Counted from the stretch's first letter, positions 18,752 through 30,829 are shown. The stretch: 64,000 nucleotides of DNA from Billgrantia pellis (GCF_008297955.1 NZ_VTPY01000003.1:837647-901646); one strand, 5' to 3'. The notes: generated from the sequence alone by a model not told the origin. A program made the numbers and translations.

Positions 18752-18777
18752 TTGTACATGACTCGTTTAGCGTACAA
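18752..18777 (+). promoter_or_regulatory. Candidate operator/promoter of the LitR-like regulator
   Basis: TGTACA (18753-18758), 12 bases, then CGTACA (18771-18776). The whole is also a dyad, TTGTAC-N14-GTACAA. This is one base away from T(G/A)TACA-N12-TGTACA, the box I recall being reported for the class II LitR protein PplR1 of Pseudomonas putida. TTGTAC and TACAAT could also serve as -35 and -10 with a 15-base spacer, so operator and promoter coincide, consistent with autorepression. Confidence 0.55.
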
Positions 18778-18863
18778 TATTTCCCGGCGACGAGCCTGAC
18801 GGCGCGCAGGCCGCCACTCCCGCGCTGCGCAAAAGCCACGACCCACGAGAGGCAGAGGCGAGC

Positions 18864-19778
18864 ATGACCGACAAGGCGCCCCACCCGGCCGACACGCCGC
18901 TCTATCCGATCCGCGAGGTGTCACGTATCACCGGGGTCAACTCGGTCACGCTGCGTGCCTGGGAGCGCCGCTATGGCCTGATCCGCCCCCAACGCACCCC
19001 CAAGGGGCATCGACTGTATGCCCACGAGGACATCGAGCGCGTCGAGCGCATCCTGCAATGGCTCGGGCGCGGCGTGCCCGTCAGCCAAGTCAGGGAACTG
19101 CTCGACCAGCCTGAAGCGGCGCCCACGCCCATTCCCGCCAGCGGCGACTGGCCCAGCCAACAGCGCCAGCTCATCGCCGCCATCGAGGCGCTGGATCTGG
19201 GTCAGTTGGAAGTGCTGTTCAATCAGAGCCTGGCGCTCTATCCGGTATCCGTTTGCCTGTCGGAGTTGTGGCAACCCGCCGTGCGCGAACTCGAGGAGCG
19301 CTGGTCGGACCAGCTCGGCGCAGCGCTGCAGCGCCGCTGCCTGGAAGCCTTTTTGCGCACGCGCATCGGCATTCGTCTTCATCATGCCAACCAGTGCCTC
19401 AAGGGACCGACGCTGCTGGTCGCCCCGCTGCCCGACGATCCGGGGCCGCTATGGCTGCTGCTGGCCGCCCTGGCAGCCAGCGACGCCGGTTACCGCATCC
19501 AGTTGCTGGACACCGCACTGCCGTTCGGCGAGCTGCCGCTGGCGGTAGAGCGATTCGGGGCCGGCGCTCTGCTGCTGGTCAGCGGCCGCGCCGAGCGGGC
19601 CGACCTGGTGCGCCGCCAGCTGCCGCGATTGGCGGAACAACTCGACGCCCCCCTCGGCCTGTGCGGGCCGGTGGCGCGCATTCGCGGCAATGTGCTGGCC
19701 GACAGCCTGGTGGAGCTACTGGGTGATGACCTGCCCTTGGCCATGACCCGCCTGCGTTCCTTGATCCATGACGCATGA
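18864..19778 (+). CDS. MerR-family regulator, LitR/CarH-like but without cobalamin-site residues
   Basis: 304 residues. Residues 13-80 form a MerR winged helix (YPIREVSRITGVNSVTLRAW, then ERRYGLIRP and GHRLY). The rest aligns with the CarH/LitR helical bundle and B12-binding fold. However, the W-x9-EH motif is W-x9-RR (WSDQLGAALQRR) and the ExHxxG cobalt-ligand motif is replaced by DDPGPLW, so adenosylcobalamin binding is unlikely. This matches class II LitR proteins such as P. putida PplR1, which respond to blue light through a separate LOV protein (from memory). No LOV gene is visible in the window. It lies downstream of the CbiX-like gene and has its own operator-like site. Confidence 0.85.
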   Translation: MTDKAPHPADTPLYPIREVSRITGVNSVTLRAWERRYGLIRPQRTPKGHRLYAHEDIERVERILQWLGRGVPVSQVRELLDQPEAAPTPIPASGDWPSQQRQLIAAIEALDLGQLEVLFNQSLALYPVSVCLSELWQPAVRELEERWSDQLGAALQRRCLEAFLRTRIGIRLHHANQCLKGPTLLVAPLPDDPGPLWLLLAALAASDAGYRIQLLDTALPFGELPLAVERFGAGALLLVSGRAERADLVRRQLPRLAEQLDAPLGLCGPVARIRGNVLADSLVELLGDDLPLAMTRLRSLIHDA

Positions 19779-19879
19779 CGACGCCCGTCACGAGGCCACC
19801 GCTCATGCGTATGCCGATGTGTTTCGGAAAGCTCCGGCGGAAACTGTTGCACGTAGAGGATGCGGGCCGCTGCAGCCGG

Positions 19880-21745
19880 TCATGTCAAGGGCTCGGGTCG
19901 CAATACCAGTTCCGGCTGTTGACCCGCCACCTGCACCTGCCACTGCGCCTCGATTGCCGCGGCCGGCCCCGGTCGCGCATAGAGGAAGCCCTGCACCAGC
20001 CGGCAACCGGCCTGTTGCAGGAAATCCAGCTGTCCTTGTGTCTCCACCCCTTCGGCCACCACGTCCAATCCCAGTCCGCGCGCCATTGCCAGCACGGCGC
20101 TGACGATGGCGGCATCGGCCGGGTCGTCGGGCAGCGAACGGATGAAGGCGCGGTCGAGCTTGAGCTTGTCCAGTGGCAAGTTCTTGAGATAGCTGAGCGA
20201 TGAATAGCCCATGCCGAAGTCGTCGATCGCGATACGGTGCCCACGTGCACGAAGCGCCTCGAGGCGCGGCACGATATCGCCGGCGCGCTCGTCAAGCAGC
20301 ACCGATTCCGTCAGTTCCAGGCCAAGCTGGGCAGGAGCGATGCCGTGCCGCGCCAGCCCCGCCGAGAGCGCCGTTTCCAATTCGCCCTGAAACATCTGGA
20401 TCGCCGAGATATTGATCCATACCGGCAAGGCCGGCATGCCCAGCTCGCGCCAGCGTGCCATCTGGGCCAGTGTCTCGTCGACCACCCAATTGCCCAGTGG
20501 CCCCATCAGGCCATGCCGCTCCGCCAGGGGAATGAAGTCGCCGGGCGATACCATGCCATATTCCGGATGGCGCCAGCGCAGCAGCGCCTCCATGCCGACC
20601 ACGGCGCCATCGCTGATGCGATGCTGAGTCTGATAATGCAATTCGAGTTGGTCGCCGTTGGCCAGGGCATCGCGCAGGCCATAGACGAGCGTCATGTGCG
20701 GTGAATTCTGCACATCCAGAGCCGGGCGAAACCGTTGACTGACATTGCGTCCATGACGCTTGGCCGAATAGAGCGCCGACTCTAGCCGCTGGAACAACAC
20801 GCCGGACTCCTTGCCATCCTCCGGAGCGCGGCAGCTACCGATGGAGAGCCCCAGGCGCAGCGGTTTGTTGCCCAGCTCGAAGGGCTCGCCCATGTGCTGG
20901 CGCAATCCGGCAACCCAGTTTTCGTGATCATCGAACGTCGTGGTGCGTATCGCCAGGAACTCGTCGCCACCCAGGCGACCCACCACGCCGCCGGCAATGT
21001 GGCGCGCCAGGCGCTGGCCGAATCGTGCCAGCAGGCGATCGCCCTGTTCCACGCCGAGGCTGTCGTTAACCGATTTGAAGCCATCGATGTCGATGATCGC
21101 CATGTCCAGGCTCTCGCCTGCCCGCAAGTGCCGTAGACGCGAGGTCATCAGGTCGTGAAGACGACGACGGTTGGGGAGTCCGGTGAGAGGGTCCTCGAAA
21201 CCGATGCGTCGAAGATCCTGCTCGCGCGCCTTGTGAACGGAGATGTCGGTAAACGTACCGACATAGTGAGTGATGCGTCCACGACTGTCGGTGATTGCCT
21301 TGATTCGCAGCCATTCGGGGAACTCGTCGCCTTGCTTGCGCCGGTTCCAGATTTCGCCTTCCCAGCGCCCCTTGCTCTGCAGGGTCTGCCAGAAGCGCTT
21401 GAAGAATGCCGTATCGTGACGTGCCGCAGCCAGGTTGGTGGCGTTGAGGCCGCGCACCTCCTCCTCGGTGAAGCCGGTGATGCGCGTGAAGGCGGGATTC
21501 ACGGCGAGAATGTGGTTATCGGCATCGGTGATCTGTACGCCCTCCTCGGAGAGCATCAAGGCTTGCTGCATCAGATCGGCATGCTCACGGTCGCGCCTCA
21601 CCTGCCGCCATACGTCCACGATCCCCAGCGCCACGACGCCGATTGCGACCATGCGCAGGGCTGGGCTGGGCAGCCAGATGCAGGCCGTCAATGCTGCCAG
21701 GGCAGCCCAGACGAGCGGGCGATTGGTCGCAATGGATGACCGCAT
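19880..21745 (-). CDS. Membrane PAS-GGDEF-EAL cyclic-di-GMP protein
   Basis: About 621 residues. Two short hydrophobic segments near the N-terminus (residues 10-50) are followed by a PAS domain ([20 protein letters not shown]) with a PAC-like end (HYVGTFTDI), then GGDEF and EAL domains. GGDEF is intact (RLGGDEF) and [11 protein letters not shown] is present; no RxxD inhibitory site is seen just upstream. The EAL domain keeps [26 protein letters not shown] and AEGVET, so cyclase and phosphodiesterase activities are both possible. ATG 21745 ([11 protein letters not shown]) was chosen; an earlier ATG at 21838 adds 31 Cys-rich residues unlike the family. Confidence 0.9.
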   Translation of the reverse strand: MRSSIATNRPLVWAALAALTACIWLPSPALRMVAIGVVALGIVDVWRQVRRDREHADLMQQALMLSEEGVQITDADNHILAVNPAFTRITGFTEEEVRGLNATNLAAARHDTAFFKRFWQTLQSKGRWEGEIWNRRKQGDEFPEWLRIKAITDSRGRITHYVGTFTDISVHKAREQDLRRIGFEDPLTGLPNRRRLHDLMTSRLRHLRAGESLDMAIIDIDGFKSVNDSLGVEQGDRLLARFGQRLARHIAGGVVGRLGGDEFLAIRTTTFDDHENWVAGLRQHMGEPFELGNKPLRLGLSIGSCRAPEDGKESGVLFQRLESALYSAKRHGRNVSQRFRPALDVQNSPHMTLVYGLRDALANGDQLELHYQTQHRISDGAVVGMEALLRWRHPEYGMVSPGDFIPLAERHGLMGPLGNWVVDETLAQMARWRELGMPALPVWINISAIQMFQGELETALSAGLARHGIAPAQLGLELTESVLLDERAGDIVPRLEALRARGHRIAIDDFGMGYSSLSYLKNLPLDKLKLDRAFIRSLPDDPADAAIVSAVLAMARGLGLDVVAEGVETQGQLDFLQQAGCRLVQGFLYARPGPAAAIEAQWQVQVAGQQPELVLRPEPLT

Positions 21746-21872
21746 GTAAGACCCCGGTAAATCGATTGGTAAAGTACGACAGCACGCCCATGCGAAGCAT
21801 CGACCCTGCCCAGAAATATCGACACAAAGAGCCGACACTTTAATCGCTAGCCACTACCGCGTCATGCCTGAC

Positions 21873-21901
21873 GTGCAATCGCGAGCCTCGGCCAGTAGAC
21901 T
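21873..21901 (+). promoter_or_regulatory. Candidate promoter of fabA-fabB
   Basis: GTGCAA (21873-21878), 17-base spacer and TAGACT (21896-21901), about 95 bases before the fabA start. No clear FabR/DesT-type palindrome was recognised. Confidence 0.4.
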
Positions 21902-21996
21902 AGGCAGGGCCGCCCGGGCGGGTCGGCCGTCAGTGCCATGCCGCATTCGCATTGCGCGCGGGAGGGCCCACAACAACTGCGACTCGGAACGACTCA

Positions 21997-22512
21997 GTGA
22001 CCAAGCAACACTCTTTCGAACGCGAAGAACTGCTGGCATGTAGCCGCGGTGAACTCTTCGGTCCCGGCAATGCCCAGTTGCCGGCGCCCAACATGTTGAT
22101 GCTCGACCGCATCACGCGCATCCATGAACAGGGCGGCCAGTTCAACAAGGGCGAGCTGATCGCCGAGCTGGATATCCACCCCGACCTTTGGTTCTTTGAT
22201 TGCCATTTCCCCGGCGATCCGGTAATGCCCGGGTGCCTGGGACTGGATGCCATGTGGCAGCTGGTAGGCTTCTACCTGGGCTGGCTCGGCCATCCCGGGC
22301 GCGGTCGTGCGCTGGGCTGCGGTGAAGTGAAGTTCACCGGCCAGATCCTGCCCGAGGCCGAGAAGGTTACCTATCATATCAATATCAAGCGCATCATTAC
22401 CCGGCGCCTGATTCTGGGCATCGCCGACGGCACCGTCTCGGTCGATGGCCGCGATATCTACCAGGCCCACGACCTGCGCGTCGGCCTGTTCACCTCTACC
22501 GCGAATTTCTGA
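21997..22512 (+). CDS. fabA: 3-hydroxydecanoyl-ACP dehydratase/isomerase
   Basis: Dehydrates 3-hydroxydecanoyl-ACP and isomerises trans-2 to cis-3-decenoyl-ACP, the branch point of anaerobic unsaturated fatty acid synthesis. 171 residues (E. coli 172). Catalytic His70 ([12 protein letters not shown]) and Asp84 (GLDAMWQ) are at the same positions as in E. coli. The GTG start at 21997 gives this match; the upstream in-frame extension is not conserved. fabB follows after 14 bases, forming the fabAB operon. Confidence 0.97.
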   Translation: MTKQHSFEREELLACSRGELFGPGNAQLPAPNMLMLDRITRIHEQGGQFNKGELIAELDIHPDLWFFDCHFPGDPVMPGCLGLDAMWQLVGFYLGWLGHPGRGRALGCGEVKFTGQILPEAEKVTYHINIKRIITRRLILGIADGTVSVDGRDIYQAHDLRVGLFTSTANF

Positions 22513-22526
22513 AACAGGAGGCTCCC

Positions 22527-23744
22527 ATGCGACGAGTGGTAGTCACCGGCCTGGGCATCGTGTCCTGCTTGGGCAACGACGCACAATCGGTCGTCGAAGC
22601 GCTCCGGAGCGGGCGCTCGGGCATTCGCTTCAAGGAGGAATACGCCGAGCGCGGCTTTCGTAGCCAGGTCGCCGGGGTCGTGGATATCGATCTGGATGCG
22701 CTGGTCGATCGCAAGCTGCGTCGTTTCATGGGCGACGCGGCGGCCTATGCATATGTCAGCATGGCTCAGGCCATCGAGGATGCCGGCCTCTCTCCCGAGC
22801 AGATTTCCAGCGAGCGCATCGGCCTGATCGCCGGCTCCGGTGGCGCGTCCAGCGCCAACCAGGTCGAGGCCGCCGACGTCATGCGCGAGAAGGGCCTGCG
22901 TCGGGTCGGCCCCTATCGGGTTACACGCACCATGGGCAGCACCGTGTCCGCGTGCCTTGCCACCCCGTTCCGGATCAAGGGCGTCAACTATTCCATCTCC
23001 TCGGCCTGCGCCACCTCGGCGCACTGCATCGGCAGTGCCATGGAACAGATCCAGATGGGCAAGCAGGACGTCGTCTTCGCCGGTGGCGGCGAGGAGGAGC
23101 ACTGGACCCTATCATGCCTGTTCGATGCCATGGGCGCCCTGTCCACTCAGTGCAACGAAATGCCCGAGAAGGCTTCACGGCCCTATGACAAGACGCGCGA
23201 TGGCTTCGTCATCGCCGGCGGCGGCGGCATGCTGGTGCTCGAGGAGCTCGAGCATGCCAAGGCACGCGGCGCGAAGATCTATGCCGAACTGGTCGGCTAC
23301 GGCGCCACCTCGGATGGCTACGACATGGTCGCGCCTTCCGGCGAGGGCGCGGCACGCTGCATGCGCCAAGCCATGGCCACCGTCGACGGCAAGGTCGACT
23401 ACATCAACACTCACGGCACCTCGACACCGGTGGGTGACGTGGCCGAGTTGCGGGCGATCCGCGAGGTCTTCGGCGACAGCACGCCGCCGATGAGTTCCAC
23501 CAAGTCATTGACCGGCCACTCCCTGGGCGCCACCGGCGTGCAGGAGACCATCTACTCGCTGTTGATGATGGAGCACAGCTTCATTGCAGCCTCGGCCAAC
23601 GTCGAGGAACTCGACGATCAGGCCGCGGGGTTCGATATCGTGACTCGCCGCCGCGACGATGTCAGCGTCGAACGGGTGCTCTCCAACAGCTTCGGCTTCG
23701 GTGGCACCAACGCCTGCCTGGTACTGCAGCGCTATCGCGACTGA
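22527..23744 (+). CDS. fabB: 3-oxoacyl-ACP synthase I (KAS I)
   Basis: Condensing enzyme that elongates the cis-3-decenoyl-ACP made by FabA. 405 residues (E. coli 406). The Cys-His-His catalytic triad is visible: nucleophile Cys161 in [11 protein letters not shown], His in [11 protein letters not shown] and His in [18 protein letters not shown] lies 7 bases before the ATG. It is the second gene of fabA-fabB and is followed by a strong terminator. Confidence 0.97.
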   Translation: MRRVVVTGLGIVSCLGNDAQSVVEALRSGRSGIRFKEEYAERGFRSQVAGVVDIDLDALVDRKLRRFMGDAAAYAYVSMAQAIEDAGLSPEQISSERIGLIAGSGGASSANQVEAADVMREKGLRRVGPYRVTRTMGSTVSACLATPFRIKGVNYSISSACATSAHCIGSAMEQIQMGKQDVVFAGGGEEEHWTLSCLFDAMGALSTQCNEMPEKASRPYDKTRDGFVIAGGGGMLVLEELEHAKARGAKIYAELVGYGATSDGYDMVAPSGEGAARCMRQAMATVDGKVDYINTHGTSTPVGDVAELRAIREVFGDSTPPMSSTKSLTGHSLGATGVQETIYSLLMMEHSFIAASANVEELDDQAAGFDIVTRRRDDVSVERVLSNSFGFGGTNACLVLQRYRD

Positions 23745-23770
23745 GCGGCGCCGACAGCGATACCACGATA

Positions 23771-23795
23771 AGGGCGCCCCATGGGGCGCCCTTTA
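23771..23795 (+). terminator. Terminator of fabA-fabB
   Basis: Inverted repeat AGGGCGCCCC / GGGGCGCCCT around AT, followed by TTTACTTTC, 26 bases after the fabB stop codon. Confidence 0.8.
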
Positions 23796-23857
23796 CTTTC
23801 CCTCCCAGGCGCGAATCCGTCAGATGGCTTCGCAGCCCACCAGCGTGACGATCCCAC

Positions 23858-24619
23858 TCAAGCGTTGGTATTCGGCTCGATCGCCGGCTTGGCGACGGCA
23901 GGCCGCGGCACTTCCGAAATCTCGGCCAGGCGTGCCTCGATCCACGCCTCGGTTGCAACCAGCACCTCCTCCGGTGTGCGTCCGATCGTTTCGATCGGCT
24001 CGCCCACCACCACGTTGAGTTCCCCGGGATTTTTCACCCAATGACGCCCCGGCCAGCGCTCTCCGGCATTATGCGCCACCGGCACCACCGGCACGCCCGC
24101 GCGACAGGCGATGACGGCACCGCTCTTGTTGTAGCGGCGTCGCTGCCCCGGCGACACCCGCGTTCCTTCGGGAAAGATCAGCACCGTCAGTCCCTCCTGA
24201 AGCCGCGCCACGCCCTGGGACAACACCTGTCGCATGGCCCGTGCCGGCTTCGAACGGTCGAGGGCAATGGGATGCAACAGGCGTAGGCCCCAGCCAAAAA
24301 TCGGGATGCGCAACAGCTCCTGCTTGAGCACCGTGCAGACCGGAGGCTTGAGGATCTGCAGATAGATCGTTTCCCATTCGCACTGATGGTTGGCCAGGAT
24401 CACACACGGCCCCGAAGGCAGGCGCTCCCGTCCCTGGATGCGATAGCGAACGCCACAGGTCCAGCGGAACCAAGCGGTAATGAAATGATTGTAGAGATTG
24501 AGCAGGCGATAGCGGGATCGCAGCGGCAGCAGCGGTGCCACAGGCAGGAAGAGAATCCCGCTGATGAGGATGGCCAGAAAATAACCTAAGTAAAACAGCA
24601 GACTGCGCAACACGTTCAT
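23858..24619 (-). CDS. 1-acyl-sn-glycerol-3-phosphate acyltransferase (PlsC-like)
   Basis: 253 residues, with an N-terminal membrane anchor (SLLFYLGYFLAILISGILFL) and the LPLAT domain. Motif I is NHQCEWET, giving H-x4-E where the textbook form is H-x4-D; a Glu version is frequent in some proteobacterial PlsC homologues. Motif III is FPEGTR. The expected reaction is lysophosphatidate to phosphatidate at the inner membrane. The start at 24619 overlaps the previous gene's stop (ATGA), so the pair is translationally coupled. The long upstream in-frame extension belongs to another frame of that gene. Confidence 0.88.
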   Translation of the reverse strand: MNVLRSLLFYLGYFLAILISGILFLPVAPLLPLRSRYRLLNLYNHFITAWFRWTCGVRYRIQGRERLPSGPCVILANHQCEWETIYLQILKPPVCTVLKQELLRIPIFGWGLRLLHPIALDRSKPARAMRQVLSQGVARLQEGLTVLIFPEGTRVSPGQRRRYNKSGAVIACRAGVPVVPVAHNAGERWPGRHWVKNPGELNVVVGEPIETIGRTPEEVLVATEAWIEARLAEISEVPRPAVAKPAIEPNTNA

Positions 24620-25503
24620 GGACTGGCGCGGTCCTCCTCGCTGGTGACCTGATGCGCCTGACACCACTCGTCGAGCAGTCGACCCACTTCGAGCCGCCAC
24701 GGCTTCTGGTGAACGCCGAAGGCTTCCAGCACCCGTCGGCAATTGAGTACCCGCCGCAGCGGTTGATCATGGTGATGCTTGAGCGCCTTCACCTCGCCCA
24801 GCGCGATGTGTTCCCCGAGCCCTTCGAGCCGAGTCGACAGCTGGGTACGCACCATGGAAGTGAAGGTATAAGCGCTGACCGGCTCGGTACCTGCCAAATG
24901 GTAGGCGCCCCAAGCGTTGGAACCGCACGCCAACTGATGCAGCATACCCACCAAAGCCATCGCCACGGCATCCGCCGAAGTGGGACAGAAAATCACATCC
25001 TGTGCGGCGCGCACCTCTTCGCCATTCACCAGGCTGTCGATGACGCCGCTGAGCCAGGCATGCCCTCCCTCAAGAGCGAACAGCGGCCCCAGCCGCACGA
25101 TCAGGTGGCGCGGATGGGAGCGACGAATGCTATCGCCCACGGCGATCAGTCGACGCAGGCTCTCGTCACGCGGCGCCGGGATGACGTGTTCGTCGATGGG
25201 CGTCTCGAAGCCGTCCTGATAGAGCTGATCGGAGACGCACCAAACCAGCGGGGTATCCGTCTGGCGGCATGCCGCCAGACACGCCTCGACCCCTTCGCCA
25301 TGCGTGATCACTGCCGCTGGCTCTATCTCCATGGGAGCAGACAGCGGCGGTATGATCACCGCATCCGGCGCCAGCTCCCGCAAGTGGGCGGCATCGACCG
25401 CCAGCCCCGGCTCGATAACGAGTTCGGTGTCACTACGCCGATGCACCAGCCTGGCCAGGGCCAGGTTGAGGCAGTGGCCGGCGTCCAGTACCAACAGCTT
25501 CAC
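24616..25503 (-). CDS. RmlD-like sugar-nucleotide-binding protein (atypical SDR)
   Basis: 295 residues resembling the dTDP-4-dehydrorhamnose reductase (RmlD) superfamily in length and in the stretch PLVWCVSDQLYQDGFETPID, followed by RHLIVRLGPLF. The nucleotide-binding start MKLLVLDAGHCLNLALARLV lacks the GxxGxxG glycine pattern, and no YxxxK pair is obvious, so catalytic activity is doubtful. It overlaps the PlsC-like gene by 4 bases and follows ssb by 30 bases. The coupling suggests an envelope-lipid role, but this is inference. Confidence 0.7.
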   Translation of the reverse strand: MKLLVLDAGHCLNLALARLVHRRSDTELVIEPGLAVDAAHLRELAPDAVIIPPLSAPMEIEPAAVITHGEGVEACLAACRQTDTPLVWCVSDQLYQDGFETPIDEHVIPAPRDESLRRLIAVGDSIRRSHPRHLIVRLGPLFALEGGHAWLSGVIDSLVNGEEVRAAQDVIFCPTSADAVAMALVGMLHQLACGSNAWGAYHLAGTEPVSAYTFTSMVRTQLSTRLEGLGEHIALGEVKALKHHHDQPLRRVLNCRRVLEAFGVHQKPWRLEVGRLLDEWCQAHQVTSEEDRASP

Positions 25504-25533
25504 ACAATAGTCTCCCGCCTGGGGCGATTGGCG

Positions 25534-26127
25534 TCAGAACGGGATCTCATCATCGAAATCATCGAAGCTGCCCGGATCCGGGGCGCCGTAATTGTTCTGC
25601 CGCTGGCCTCCCTGCTGGGGTTGCCCGCCCTGCTGGGGATGACCGCCTTGGGGAGCCGGGCGCTGCTGGGGTTGGCCGCCATAGCCGCCCTGCGGCTGCG
25701 GAGCCGGCGCTCCTTGCGGGGCACCATAGCTGCCAGCCTGCTGCTGCGGCATGCCGGCACCGGGCTGGCCGGCGAAGTCGCCACCGCCACTGCGGGAGTC
25801 GAGCATCTGCATGTCGTTGGCGACGATCTCGGTGGTATAGCGATCCTGGCCGTCCTGCCCTTGCCACTTGCGGGTCTGCAGGCGACCTTCCACATAGATT
25901 CGCGCGCCTTTCTTCAGGTACTGCTGGGCGATCTCGGCCAGCTTGTTGAACATCACGACACTATGCCACTCGGTACGCTCCTGGCGCTGACCGCTTTGAC
26001 GGTCGGTCCAGGTGTCGGTGGTAGCCAGCCGCAGATTGGCGACAGGACTGCCGGAGGGCATGAAGCGCACCTCGGGATCCTGACCCAGGTTGCCGATGAG
26101 AATGACCTTGTTGACGCCGCGGGCCAT
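25534..26127 (-). CDS. ssb: Single-stranded DNA-binding protein
   Basis: Homotetrameric SSB for replication and repair. 197 residues: an N-terminal OB fold ([21 protein letters not shown] to about 115), a Gly/Gln/Pro-rich linker of repeated PQGG and QQGG-type units, and the conserved acidic tip DDFDDEIPF that recruits partner proteins. AAGGGAG precedes the ATG. Its neighbours are an MFS carrier and then uvrA; in E. coli ssb and uvrA are directly divergent. I see no CTGT-N8-ACAG LexA site upstream. Confidence 0.97.
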   Translation of the reverse strand: MARGVNKVILIGNLGQDPEVRFMPSGSPVANLRLATTDTWTDRQSGQRQERTEWHSVVMFNKLAEIAQQYLKKGARIYVEGRLQTRKWQGQDGQDRYTTEIVANDMQMLDSRSGGGDFAGQPGAGMPQQQAGSYGAPQGAPAPQPQGGYGGQPQQRPAPQGGHPQQGGQPQQGGQRQNNYGAPDPGSFDDFDDEIPF

Positions 26128-26198
26128 GCTGAACTCCCTTTAGGTTGTACATGGAACATTGTCATGCAACGACCACCAGGCCGCTGCCTGCGCGCAGG

Positions 26199-27587
26199 TT
26201 AACCGCCTCGCTGGCGGCCGGAGCGGATCAGCCGTGCCAGGGCCTCCTCGTCGAGGCGACGCCGGTCCACCTTAAGATACGCGACTCGCTCCTCAGGCAC
26301 GACCAGAACATCCTCGACCCCTGCTACATCGGCGAAGCTGGCCATCAGTGTATCGAGGGCATCGCCCTGATGCTCGTCTCCCAAGGCCACGACCTCACTC
26401 GACAGATGGGGCGGTGGCGGCATGCCCAACATCAGCAGCCACCAGACGCCGGCCAGCACGGCACTGCCGACGAAAACCGCCGTCAGCCCCCACTGCTGGG
26501 CCAGCAGCCCGCCCATCACGCCGCCAAGAAAAGCGCCCAGGAACTGGCTGGTGGAATAGAGCCCCATCGCCGACCCCTTGGCACCGGCCGGCGCCAGCTT
26601 GCTCAGCATCGAGGGCAGGGTTGCCTCGAGCAGATTGAAGGCGATGAAGAATAGCAGCAGCCAGGCGAACAATGCCCAGCCGCTACCGAATCCGGCCAGC
26701 CCCGCCAGACTGACGGTGATGGCGGCGATCGCCACCAGGCACATGCTCTTCATGCGCTGGCGCTTCTCCGCAATGATCACCAGCGGCACCATGCCGACGA
26801 AAGCCAGCGCCATGATGGCCAGGTAGGTCAGGCCATGCCGCTCCACGCCAATGCCCGCCTCGACCAGGCGGAACGGTACGGCAACGAAGATCGCCATCAG
26901 CACCAGGTGCAGCGAGAAGATCGATAGGTCCAGCCGCCAAAGGTCGGCGCGCGTGAAGATCGCGGCCAGCTGCCCGCGATCGATGCCCACGTCGCGATGT
27001 CGCAATCGCCGGGGCGCCGGCGGTACCAGCTTCCATAGCACCGCCAGGCCCAGGGCGGCGAGCAGTGCGGTGAACCAGAATACCGCGGAGAGCCCGAAAG
27101 CGGCTGCCAGCCATGGCCCCAACACCATCGCGACGGCAAAGGCCACGCCGATCGACAGGCCAATGGTGGCCATGGCCGCGGTGCGTACCTGTTCGCGTGT
27201 CTGGTCGGCGAGCAGCGCCATGATAGCGGCGGCAACCGCCCCGCTGCCCTGTAGACAGCGCCCGGCAATCACACCGCCAATGGTTTCGGAGCCGGCCGCC
27301 ACCACGCTGCCGAGCAGGAACAGCAGCAGACCGGTGGCGATCACCGGCTTGCGGCCGATGCGATCCGAGAGCAGACCGAAAGGGATCTGCAATAACGCCT
27401 GGGTCAGGCCGTAGATGCCCAGCGCCAGTCCCACCAGCAGCGGCGTGGCACCGGTCAGCTCTTCGGCATACAGTGCCAGCACCGGGAGCACCATGAACAG
27501 CCCCAGCATGCGTGTCGCATAGAGGTTGGCCAGGCCGGCGATGGCACGCCGTTCGGAGGCTAGCAGCAGTCCAGAGACCTTGCGCAT
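26199..27587 (-). CDS. MFS transporter, YajR-like with a C-terminal YAM-type domain
   Basis: 462 residues with 12 predicted membrane helices. The start resembles E. coli YajR (RMLGLFMVLPVLALYAEEL, then GIYGLTQALLQIPFGLLSDR), and the MFS motif A appears as LLSDRIGRKP. After the last helix, residues 390-462 form a soluble domain (VEDVLVVPEERVAYLKVDR) like the ferredoxin-fold YAM domain of YajR. The substrate is unknown. It lies between ssb and divergent uvrA, the order also seen in Pseudomonas. A minus-strand -10 candidate TAGAAT is at 27642-27647. Confidence 0.88.
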   Translation of the reverse strand: MRKVSGLLLASERRAIAGLANLYATRMLGLFMVLPVLALYAEELTGATPLLVGLALGIYGLTQALLQIPFGLLSDRIGRKPVIATGLLLFLLGSVVAAGSETIGGVIAGRCLQGSGAVAAAIMALLADQTREQVRTAAMATIGLSIGVAFAVAMVLGPWLAAAFGLSAVFWFTALLAALGLAVLWKLVPPAPRRLRHRDVGIDRGQLAAIFTRADLWRLDLSIFSLHLVLMAIFVAVPFRLVEAGIGVERHGLTYLAIMALAFVGMVPLVIIAEKRQRMKSMCLVAIAAITVSLAGLAGFGSGWALFAWLLLFFIAFNLLEATLPSMLSKLAPAGAKGSAMGLYSTSQFLGAFLGGVMGGLLAQQWGLTAVFVGSAVLAGVWWLLMLGMPPPPHLSSEVVALGDEHQGDALDTLMASFADVAGVEDVLVVPEERVAYLKVDRRRLDEEALARLIRSGRQRGG

Positions 27588-27688
27588 AGGGATAGGAACG
27601 CTTCCGTGGTGGGGGGCCTAGGCCCTTTTGGTGAACCGCCTATTCTAACGATTCCGGGCCAGGCAGGAAACGTCCCTGCCATAGCGCT

Positions 27689-27718
27689 TTGGCGCGCAGC
27701 GGGACGCGGACGTATAAT
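27689..27718 (+). promoter_or_regulatory. Candidate promoter of uvrA
   Basis: A perfect TATAAT (27713-27718) with TTGGCG (27689-27694) 18 bases upstream, placing the start of transcription about 25 bases before the uvrA ATG. No LexA box overlaps it. Confidence 0.6.
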
Positions 27719-27748
27719 CGAGGCTTTGCCGAATGCCATGAGGTGGCA

Positions 27749-30610
<2,862 letters not shown>

Positions 30611-30753
30611 CTATATGACGGCCAGCGGCGCCGGGGACTGGTCGTAACGGGGGTCCGATTCCAGGGAAGGAATCGGTAGCGTACAGGGAAGTATTCACAG
30701 CTCCCCCGCAACGACCTGTCGCGGCCAAGCCGCAACTAACTGACCAGCCATAA

Positions 30754-30785
30754 AAAAACCCGGCTTCGTAAGAAGCCGGGTTTTT
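30754..30785. terminator. Bidirectional terminator between uvrA and rplQ
   Basis: A perfect 14-bp inverted repeat AAAAACCCGGCTTC / GAAGCCGGGTTTTT with loop GTAA. The A- and T-tracts serve both uvrA (plus) and the alpha operon ending in rplQ (minus). Confidence 0.92.
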
Positions 30786-30829
30786 CGTCTTGCTACAGTA
30801 CTGCCGGGCCAAGGCCCGCCGTCAAAGGA

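Noticed and set aside
26145..26170. Single TTGTACA near the ssb start as a third LitR-like site
   Set aside because: Only one half-site is present, with no partner at 11 or 18 bases.
27614..27625. Perfect palindrome GGGCCTAGGCCC followed by TTTT
   Set aside because: It leaves no loop for a terminator hairpin and lies in the 5' region of the MFS gene; it could be a binding site but nothing supports one.
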